DNA from: Hyalella azteca
Taxonomy: Eukaryota > Arthropoda > Malacostraca > Amphipoda > Hyalellidae
Length of the DNA stretch: 64,000 nucleotides
NCBI RefSeq assembly: GCF_000764305.2
Contig: NW_025941278.1
Coordinates: 1 to 64,000 of the forward strand
Direction: 5' to 3'
A program made the translations under genes and the position numbers. The first letter of the stretch is position 1. Each line of letters begins with the position of its first letter. Of this stretch, positions 56,584 to 64,000 are shown in pieces. The notes beneath the pieces were generated by a model. That model searched no databases, was not told the origin of the DNA, and was given only the letters and a program-made list of their open reading frames with translations.

Positions 56584-57000
56584 GTTGAGGGGATGTTTGT
56601 GGCTGTGGGGAGACACCCCAAGCTGGCATGATTCAATAGCAGAACGACTATTTTTGTCTTGTACCACAAGACAAAAAATAAAACGAATATTTTTAAATAT
56701 AAACGAATATTTATATAAAAACGAATATTTATATAAAAACGAATATTTTTGTCTTGTACCACAAAACTGATAAACTGAATAATCAAACAAATAACAACTA
56801 AATAATTTGATCATAGTTGAGGGGATGTTTGTGGCTGCGGTCGAATACTGCGGTAGACGCCCCAAGCTGGCATGATTTAATAGCAGATTAGCAGAGTGAT
56901 TCTTTCTGATTATAAAACGATTATTTTTGTGTTGTACAACAAAACTAATAAACTGAACAATTAAAGAAATAATAACTTAATAATTTGATCATAACTAATT
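56584..57000. repeat. 232-bp tandem duplication with nested 17-bp repeat
   Basis: GTTGAGGGGATGTTTGTGGC begins copies at 56584 and 56816. Both run through CCCCAAGCTGGCATGATT, TTTTTGTCTTGTACCAC-like sequence and AATAATTTGATCATA. Copy 1 holds about four AAAACGAATATTTATAT units (56688-56750) that copy 2 lacks, while copy 2 has an extra GGTCGAATACTGC. Confidence 0.88.
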
Positions 57001-57609
57001 AACAACAAAGTGAGAACAAATGCCTCAATATTTCATGTTACTGTAATATGGAAACGCTTTCAAGCTTTCGTTTAAATTTAATAATAAAATAAATAAATTT
57101 ATGTTATTCAAACCAAGATTTTTATTTGAATTTTGACTTTCTAATATATAATTTTTATTACTGGAAAATTAACAGAGGAGCAAAGTTTTGGCACTCTAAG
57201 ACCACTTTAGTTGCAGGCCTTGCGACCGGATTGCTCTCTTCTGTTTCTGTGATTCACGAAACGTTTTGGATCGAAAAATAAATTCTCACAGCTTCGTTTA
57301 GACTCCAGCAAACCTGTACTAATTTTAAAGTAACCATTAGAATATTACTATTGGTAATATTATCAATATTACCATTGTGTTTATTTTTAAATTGTTTTTT
57401 TACCATTGTGTTTAATCAGGCTTAAACAATTAAAATTATATTTTTAAATAAGTTATTCGATTTGACGCACACATGAAGTTCAGTAAATACTGACTGGAAA
57501 TTTTCGGAAAAATTGTAGAATAAATTACCATTTTACAAGCGAGCAATGGACCGGCGATTGGCCGCTCAGGGAGACGATCAGGGTCGAGTTCGGCTGAGCA
57601 TCAGGGCGG
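57001..57609. other. AT-rich noncoding stretch
   Basis: No gene. GGTAATATT-ATC-AATATTACC (57352-57372) is a 9-bp inverted repeat, and ACCATTGTGTTTA occurs twice nearby. Confidence 0.6.
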
Positions 57610-57835
57610 CCTCAGGGAATGCAAACTGATCGAGCGATCCCACGCTGATCGTCAAATATTAGCGCGCGATCGTCTGTATATTGTTAAATTGGATTTTACG
57701 ATCGCCGGGTGATCGTCAAATCTGATGCTAGAAGATCGTCAAATCTGATCTAGCGATCGCTAACTGATTGTCATATCTGATCGCGCGATCGGCAGGAAAT
57801 CGGGAAATCAGATCTAGCGATCGCTGGGTGATTGT
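57610..57835. repeat. GATCG-rich degenerate minisatellite
   Basis: Units of roughly 28-30 bases around GATCGTCAAATCTGATCTAG then CGATCGC. Many GATC/CGATCG palindromes. Diverged at the left end. Confidence 0.8.
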
Positions 57836-59565
57836 ACTGGCGAAAGTCACCCGTTAGTGGCCAGATGCAGGCAGGATGAAAAGCTGAAGAAGACTGGCCA
57901 TGGTTAATTAGATGTTAGACTTCCAGCTCTTCTACCTAGCTCCAGAGGAAAGCAAGAACGCAAGCCCGCTACAACGAAAAATCACGAGGAATGTTCCAGG
58001 GAATTTATAAATTTGAATCTAAGTTTTAAATTTTAGCTTAAACGAAAACAATTATTTTATACTAAATATAGAAATCTTGGAATATTGAATTCTTACATTT
58101 AAATCCTAAATATTGCCCTATAACTATGTTATTTTCGACAAATATAATAATCTTATATATAAATCAAATTTTGTATTAATGCAACGTCTTAAAACGATAT
58201 AAGTCCTCACCATGCACATACATTGGACTGGCTTGGACCTCGCGCTTTGACCTCAGCAGAAAGGCTTCAACTTCCCTTATTCACCTTGCAAGGAAAAATT
58301 AAAGGGAAAACCTACCCTCAAGTTTCCAGCATAAATTTCAAGAACTTTTTTGCTCGCAGCTTCCGCGACGGTTGATCTAAGGAATGTTCATTTCTCTTTC
58401 TCTCTTTCTGAATGTATTTTATTTGAACAAGGTTCCGCTTTTTTCTCTGAGTGTTGACTGCAATTTTGGATTCAATTGTGTGCAACTTGACAAGGGCTTT
58501 GCAACGGGAAGCTAGACTGAAGATTAGTGCAAATAGTAGTAAATATTTGCATAAATCTGAGTAATTATAGTAATTTGTGCGAATAATAGTATATAATTTG
58601 TGCAAATAATAGTAATTACCACACATATCAGAGCTTTATATACATGAATTTGAAAGTCTGATTTCACAATGATCGAAGCATAACTTAAAAAATAATCACT
58701 ATTCTTTTTAACATTTGCCTTCATATCTTTAGTTAACTTATGTAAACTGGCTATCAGCTCGGCATTGCAGAATTCATAGTGAACTAATACCAACTGAATA
58801 TTACGTTCCTAACAATAAGATCCTTTTGTTGCTTCTATTAACAAAATCTTTTCGTTCTGAATTCTTTCTGTTGATTTCATTTATTTTATTCATCACTGGC
58901 AGCAATTTATTTTTATAAAACAAATTCGCTAACAAAATTGTTCTATATTTTTACCTTGTAACAATATTTCTCAGAGATAAGAAAGTGTGTTGAAATTGCC
59001 ACATTCGAAACGTGAAAACGCTACTTTAAGAATCCAAGCTATGAGCCATGTCCGGCAATTTACAAATAAATAAATTAGGATTTATTCGAAGTGTGAAGCG
59101 ATGTAATTTGAAATGGATGGGAATGGTGAGTAACTTTAGATGACATTAATAATTGAATATATTACTGCATGAAATAAAGACCATTTGAATAATCATTTCA
59201 CATGAGCGCTCTCTTTGCACCCAAGACCTGAGATTTGATCATTTTCAAGGAAATATTTCCTTCTTTCCGTTTTGATGTTAAACAGAAATATTCCTCTCAC
59301 CCAAAGTTAAATGGAAAAAACGTGTCTTTGTCTCGAAATGTTACCATACCGCTGCATTATCTCGGCCTTGCCCGTACTTCTCTGCCTCGTATCTCTTATC
59401 GCAGTTTGCGTCAATGTGATCATTTGCAGCCTGATGTGCGACCACAGAAACCCACATGCAATTTTGGTCCTTACCTCACGATTAAATAAAGGCCAGATCT
59501 GTTCGTTAGACCAATGCTCACCCAATACCAGAGCTCTGTTATAATTTGAGAGCAAGATTATTGGG
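57836..59565. other. AT-rich noncoding stretch
   Basis: Minus frames at 58318-58793 and overlapping frames on both strands at 59235-59555 are unrecognised. Confidence 0.6.
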
Positions 59566-59705
59566 CTGTGTCTGGATCACTGTATCTGGATCTGCGCACT
59601 AGATCACTGCTCTGAGATCATAAGGATCTCAACACTAGATCACGGCCATAAGATCACAAGGATCTTAGCGCTGGAACCACTGATCTTCCTCTTGAGAGAT
59701 CTCAC
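59566..59705. repeat. GATC-rich short repeat
   Basis: ACTAGATCACTGCTCTGAGA and ACTAGATCACGGCCATAAGA head two similar blocks, each followed by TCA(T/C)AAGGATCT. Flanking GATC-containing fragments suggest an older array. Confidence 0.7.
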
Positions 59706-59877
59706 GAGCATTGACCTGTGCGGTCTATCAAATGTGCAATTTGTGCGTGCAGCGTGAGCTTCTATTAAGCAATTCAAACAGTTCTATAATATTTATCTGT
59801 TTCCTTATTCACTTTGTAAGGCAGGGATAACTTTAACACATTAATGTAGAATTTGCGCTATTTAAATTCAGAAAGTA
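59706..59877. other. AT-rich noncoding stretch
   Basis: No feature recognised. Confidence 0.6.
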
Positions 59878-60233
59878 AATGTGTTACATTGTGCAAATAT
59901 TGAATGTGTCATATTGTCCCAATATAAAATGTGTCATATTGTCCAAATAATAAATGTGTCATATTGTCCCAATATTAAATGTGTCATATTGTCCAAATAA
60001 TAAATGTGTCATATTGTCCCAATATTAAATGTGTCATATTGTCCCAATATTAAATGTGTCATATTGTCCCAATATTGAATNTTGAATGTGTCATACTGTC
60101 CCAAATATTGAATGTGTCATATTACCCTAATATTGAATGTGTCATATTGTCCCAATATTGAATGTGTCATATTGTCCCAATATTGAATGTGTCATATTGT
60201 CCCAATATTAAATGTGTCATATTGTCATATTGT
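59878..60233. repeat. 24-bp minisatellite, about 14 copies, with one ambiguous base
   Basis: AATGTGTCATATTGTCCCAA plus TATT repeats about every 24 bases. Between 59920 and 60030 two unit types alternate (GTCCCAATATTAA and GTCCAAATAATAA). The N at 60081 sits inside a malformed unit (AATATTGAAT N TTGAATGTG), so this is an assembly weak point and the copy number is unreliable. Confidence 0.93.
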
Positions 60234-60391
60234 GAACCCACACAGGAACTTATAGTGCATCACTATCTACTAATTAATTTCTCTAGAAGCACATTATTCG
60301 AAGCTTAACACAAACTGAACATGCGATGTTTGCATGAATTAATGCAAACCAACTGGCAATAACTCCGGCAATGTCTGTAAGGACATCACGG
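60234..60391. other. AT-rich noncoding stretch
   Basis: No feature before the inverted repeat. Confidence 0.6.
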
Positions 60392-60446
60392 TCATGGTTG
60401 AATTAATACATGTATTAATTAATACATGTAATTAATACAACCATGA
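60392..60446. repeat. Imperfect inverted repeat
   Basis: TCATGGTTGAATTAATACAT...ATTAATACAACCATGA forms a nearly loop-less stem with one small bulge, centred near 60420. The inner ATTAATTAAT and ACATGT pieces are themselves palindromic. Confidence 0.85.
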
Positions 60447-62104
60447 TCACGGTTTCCCATTGAGCAGCATGGATACGCGATATTCAAAAACAGTGCAAAC
60501 ATGTTATGCCTTAGCAATCACAGACACAGTAATAACATGTTGCCTCTATAAGCTGAAACATAACAATTCAAATCAAGATGAAATTCAAACGTGATGGGTT
60601 CAATGACCGGAATGTAACAGCATTCTTCAGTCTCTTGAACGCTTTTAGATCCAAATGAACAATTCAGAATAATTTATAATCACGAATTCCAAGCTCCTAT
60701 TGCATCAAATTAAAATGGGTATTGTTAACATTTCGACCCAACAACGCAACGAAGGTATCTATTTTAAAATTTAAAAAATATTATCGTGAAGTGTAAACTC
60801 CGTCGTTTTAAATGTTCTAGGTTCTTTAATTTACAGAACAAATTAAGAATTAAATTCATTGATGCGATTCGGAAATAAATTATATATATATTTTTTTCTC
60901 AAGTTATGTTCCTATAAGGATTGTACTGATGAACAGTGTTTTTTTATAATATTTAATTTAAGAAAATTTGGTGCAGCGGTAGAAATGATTGAGAAGATGT
61001 GAGTAGAAATCCTACGTTTACTACTTCGTACAGCAGTAGGAAGGACTATTACTTATAAATGCGAGCAGAAAATACTATGCTTATGAATCGTACTTAAGTG
61101 AGTAAAAACACTGCATTTACATCTTCGTACAGCATAGGAAGGAATACTGCTCGGAGTAGAGATTACTACTTTAACTACATAATACATAGACGAATGATGC
61201 ATGAATAATTTCATTAACATCGTACTGCTAATGAGAAAGAAGAGGAACATGCTCGCTATGATTAACAAGATCTCATTAGTGCCAAGCACCCCTGTGATAT
61301 GAGCAGATGAGCAGCAGATTTTTTTTAATATGAGAAAATTAAATCTGACTTAGATTCCTCATCCAAAACAACATCCAATTACTCTTTTATTTTTCAATAT
61401 TGAACATTTTATATTTACACGTAAGCATAGAATTTGATGCAACAATAAATCCCTCATTTTCATTTATCCAATATTATAACTCATTCAATTTTCACACTAA
61501 AATTAATTATTACCCCTGCCGTTATATTAACGTGGCTGTGAGTTCACATTCATGTAAATTTCTGAACATTCAATTCCCTGTGTAATATCATTTTATTTAT
61601 TCATTTAAATACATAATGTTGCACTGTTTATTGTTAATTAGTAGCTAGTTGGATGGCCGTTACTAATAATTCAGGAAGCTGGTCGTTTGTTTAAATAAAG
61701 CCTTGACAGCCCTATTAAGCCTCCACTATTCTACAACATAGGGACCAAAAGAGAAGGAAATTTCACACCTCCACGAGGATTTCAAAGTATTCTCCGCACG
61801 AAAAAAGAAAAAGTTGATTCCTAGGCAGCAACTAACGCTTAGAAAACTAAATCTAGATTTTACCTAACAGTAACCTTTAGACTTTAGATGTCCGAATTCG
61901 ATTAAAAAAGTTCATAATGGGCGAATTTAGAAAAAAATACACATCAGCCAACCCTTCCCTTATAGGCACTCGTAGCGTCGTAGGCGGTGCACATCCGAAC
62001 ACAAAAGCAGCGTTACTGTGATGTTGTATGATATGGGACCTAATGAATGGCATAAATTGAAATTTTATCACATTTTTATCTCGCAGTCATGTGTTTTTCT
62101 CAGT
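60447..62104. other. AT-rich noncoding stretch
   Basis: No gene. CTTCGTACAGCA(G)TAGGAAGGA occurs twice, near 61024 and 61123, as a weak 100-base repeat. Confidence 0.6.
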
Positions 62105-62204
62105 GAGGGCAGCCTATATGAGGACAGCCTATGTGAGGGCAGCCCATGCAAAGGCAGCCTATATGAGGGCAACATATGTGAGGGCAGCCTATGTGAGGGC
62201 AGCC
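62105..62204. repeat. 15-bp minisatellite, about seven copies
   Basis: GAGGGCAGCCTATAT/GT repeats every 15 bases. Frames are open on both strands here (62018-62303 plus, 62068-62253 minus) only because 15 is divisible by three. Confidence 0.94.
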
Positions 62205-62478
62205 GCCTTATCAGGTCCCGAGGGTCGTGTCCCAGTAATTTTGATAGGATCAAAAAGCTGCCCTTTGAACGCCAGTCGATTGACCAGGGATTTTAGGCGT
62301 TAAAATGCAACTCGTTTCAAAAATAAATACCGTGAAGAACACGAAAACTGACCCGAAAATGCAATAAACTACGAATAAAAGAGAGCAAAGCCACACGTAA
62401 AAAGGCATTCCCTGGAGAGAGACACCGTACATTTTCCAGCAACGTCTGTCGTAATCCGGGGAGAGGCGCCAGGGATGC

Positions 62479-62488
62479 TATATAAAAG
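62479..62488 (+). promoter_or_regulatory. Candidate TATA box
   Basis: TATATAAAAG lies in a locally GC-rich context (GAGAGGCGCCAGGGATGC just upstream) that is unlike the AT-rich background. A TCAG initiator-like motif sits at 62515-62518, 36 bases after the start of TATAAAA, a little longer than the usual 30-31. An ATG and a splice donor follow within 90 bases, which supports a core promoter. Confidence 0.5.
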
Positions 62489-62526
62489 ACGTTCGGGCAG
62501 GAATAGGGCCTATATCAGAAGATTGA

Positions 62527-62565
62527 ATGAATACTTTTTATTTTATCTTACTTCTTTACGATATG
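62527..62565 (+). CDS. Candidate first coding exon (short hydrophobic leader)
   Basis: ATG at 62527 opens 13 codons, MNTFYFILLLYDM, ending exactly at ATG|GTAAGTAT (intron from 62566, phase 0), a consensus donor. A TATA box lies 48 bases upstream of the ATG. A very short first exon that splits the signal peptide is frequent in arthropod cuticle-protein and other secreted-protein genes, so that class is a guess from architecture only. The following exon was not found. The acceptor-like TTTTATTGCAG at 62679-62689 would lead to a stop after four codons, so the true exon 2 probably lies beyond the window. The SINE at 62761-63030 would then be intronic. The short length keeps confidence low. Confidence 0.35.
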
Positions 62566-62760
62566 GTAAGTATTATTATAATATATAGAGTTGTGCAAAA
62601 GCACATAATGATGAATTAAACGTATTGCATTAATCAAAATCTGCAAGCTAAAACGGCTTTGATCCTGGGCCGAAAAAATTTTATTGCAGCGAGCTGTTGA
62701 TTAAATGAATATTCGTAGACGCTCAGACTATCCATTGTTTGATGCCGGTGTAAAAAGCAT

Positions 62761-62761
<1 letters not shown>

Positions 62762-62800
<39 letters not shown>

Positions 62801-62818
62801 GTAATAATAATAATAATA
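62762..62818. repeat. (AAT)n microsatellite, probably the SINE tail
   Basis: About 19 trinucleotide units with one GTA interruption. It directly abuts the tRNA-like element and, on the minus strand, follows it as (ATT)n, the position expected of a SINE 3' tail. Confidence 0.93.
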
Positions 62819-62872
62819 GCGGTTTCTCCTGTCGCCGATTCTTAACATCGCAGAACATTCACAGCATTTTGC

Positions 62873-62884
62873 GGTCTCGAACTC
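62873..62884 (-). promoter_or_regulatory. Pol III B box (second SINE module)
   Basis: The minus strand reads GAGTTCGAGACC, a one-step variant of the B-box consensus. Confidence 0.65.
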
Positions 62885-62964
62885 GCAACTCACTGCTCCA
62901 ATTCTGCTGTGCTTAACCGCCCTGCCTCCTCGCCGACTCTGACCAGAAACTGGTGCACAGAGCT

Positions 62965-62975
62965 GGGATCGAACC
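62965..62975 (-). promoter_or_regulatory. Pol III B box (first SINE module)
   Basis: The minus strand reads GGTTCGATCCC, an exact match to the GGTTCGANNCC consensus. Confidence 0.8.
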
Positions 62976-63030
62976 CGCGCCTCTCTGCGCCAATCTTGGT
63001 ACTCTGAACTTTAACCACTGGTTAAATAGT

Positions 63031-63381
63031 GCTTTTTTATAATACAACTTTTTAAATCTTCACAGATAATGATTTTGATTTATTTTTAAGGATTGGGCAT
63101 CTTCTGCGATACAAAATAGGCGCAATATATATTTTCAGTTGAAGGTTCATCTCGTATATGAAGTGATTCATGAAGATTCATAAATTGGCTTACTCATGGT
63201 CCGAAGGAGAAGATCCAAATGATTCTGATATGAATTTGGGCTATGAAAATACCCCGTTTAGAAACGTGGTGAAAATTTTCTTAACTGCTCTATATCAATC
63301 TTTGAATTTTTGACTTTTTTCTAACTATTCAGGAGTAACTTGTCAATCAATCCATCAACAGCTACAGGCATAACTCTAAAC
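63031..63381. other. AT-rich noncoding stretch
   Basis: No feature recognised; possibly intron of the candidate gene that starts at 62527. Confidence 0.5.
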
Positions 63382-63430
63382 AATAGTGCATTTTTTCCAT
63401 AAATGAGAAAATGCGCTAAAAAGAATGAGA
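63382..63430 (+). repeat. Interspersed repeat, copy C (fragment)
   Basis: CAATAGTGCATTTTTTCCAT then AAATGAGAAAATGCGCTAAA matches the right end of copy A (21785-21828) in the same orientation. The microsatellite and left part are missing. Confidence 0.75.
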
Positions 63431-64000
63431 GTTAATGAAGTACAAAAATTTTTTGGTTCTCAAAATTCTATAAAAAATATATTCATAACATTTGCTGATA
63501 TAGAAGATGGAATGCTTTTCAAATAAAGAAAAAGAACGGCTGCTGCGCTATGGTATGTCAGCGGTATTTCTGTTATAGGATGCGGCCCACGACCACAGCC
63601 GGTAATTCAGTGAATAAGTTTAGTGATAACCCTGTATACAGTTTGGATATCGCTTTAGCAATTCAGAACACTATTGAATACTGTTGTTGAACACTCAAAA
63701 ACTTAGCAGTTCATTAGGTGGCCATTATAGGATACCATGGATGGATATTTACCATACCGTGGATGTGGCAAGTGTCCTACGGCTTTCACCTCAGTGTTAG
63801 AGGCCATTCGTAATACGTGAACAACATTCCCTCTACATGTGGAAACAATTTACATAATAAGTTAAGCAGGGCCCTATATTGCATTCATGTCTATTCTTGT
63901 GATACTTGTCGAATGACCTTGGTATATTGATAAAAAATATTTTAAAATAAATTGCAACATCTTTTCGAAGGAACATGTTAGCCACGCCACAAAAATCAAG
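63431..64000. other. Noncoding stretch to window end
   Basis: No gene, exon or mobile element recognised. Confidence 0.6.

Larger units (their letters stand above)
62762..63030 (-). mobile_element. Dimeric tRNA-derived SINE
   Basis: On the minus strand, ACCAGTGGTTAAAG (A-box-like, around 63009-63022) is followed about 35 bases later by CGCGGGTTCGATCCCAGC (B box at 62965-62975, with a T-arm-like stem). Then a second module has GGGCGGTTAAGC (A-box-like, 62911-62922) and GAGTTCGAGACC (B box at 62873-62884). A (ATT)n tail closes the element. Two tandem Pol III promoter modules plus a simple tail define a dimeric tRNA-like SINE. Acceptor and anticodon arms are not intact, so these are not functional tRNA genes. 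Target duplications were not resolved because the tail is repetitive. Confidence 0.72.

Noticed and set aside
56392..56865. 157-codon minus-strand gene
   Set aside because: Spans a 232-bp duplication and a 17-bp repeat; no recognisable domain.

Overview
Overview. This is an AT-rich window with no CpG depletion. It has many stop codons in all frames, no operon-like packing and no long conserved reading frame. Together with consensus GT splice donors, a tRNA-derived SINE, a probable solo LTR and a very high density of minisatellites, this points to an intergenic and/or intronic stretch of an invertebrate nuclear genome. An arthropod is plausible, and a repeat-rich crustacean would fit, but nothing here proves the taxon. 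I recognise no complete protein gene, rRNA, functional tRNA or CRISPR array. Nearly all open frames longer than 80 codons lie in tandem repeats or have random-looking composition.

Gene-like signals. Only two places look like the edge of a real gene. On the minus strand at 16904-16808, a 32-codon start exon encodes a typical signal peptide and ends at a CAG|GTAGGT donor in phase 1. On the plus strand at 62479-62565, a TATA box is followed by an ATG and a 13-codon hydrophobic leader that ends at a GTAAGT donor. Downstream exons were not found for either.

Layout. 1-5 kb: unremarkable AT-rich DNA with small repeats. 5.3-9.0 kb: a nested repeat domain, with 64-bp, 31-bp and 30/120-bp arrays, a 624-bp-offset duplication, and a 1056-bp TG...CA element inserted between two 30-bp monomers with a 4-bp target duplication. 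9-20 kb: several arrays, a hairpin, a 42-bp perfect palindrome and the minus-strand signal-peptide exon. 20-38 kb: dispersed minisatellites, one copy of an interspersed repeat that carries a GACG/GACA microsatellite, and a GC-rich 13-bp hairpin. 38-48 kb: 36-, 39-, 33-, 16- and 17-bp arrays and a 58-bp-arm foldback. 47923-47960: a head-to-head pair of Tn5 mosaic ends, which is the junction adapter of Nextera mate-pair libraries, so continuity across this point is doubtful. 48-62 kb: more arrays, the inverted copy of the interspersed repeat, and one N inside a 24-bp array. 62-64 kb: a 15-bp array, the candidate promoter/first exon, a dimeric tRNA-like SINE with an (AAT)n tail, and a fragment of the interspersed repeat.

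How it fits together. The strongest theme is minisatellite birth and higher-order organisation: about 30 unrelated arrays of 15-64 bp units in 64 kb. No previously undescribed protein system is visible. The most notable items are the library-adapter join, the LTR insertion that preserves repeat phase, the dimeric SINE and the near-perfect foldback.
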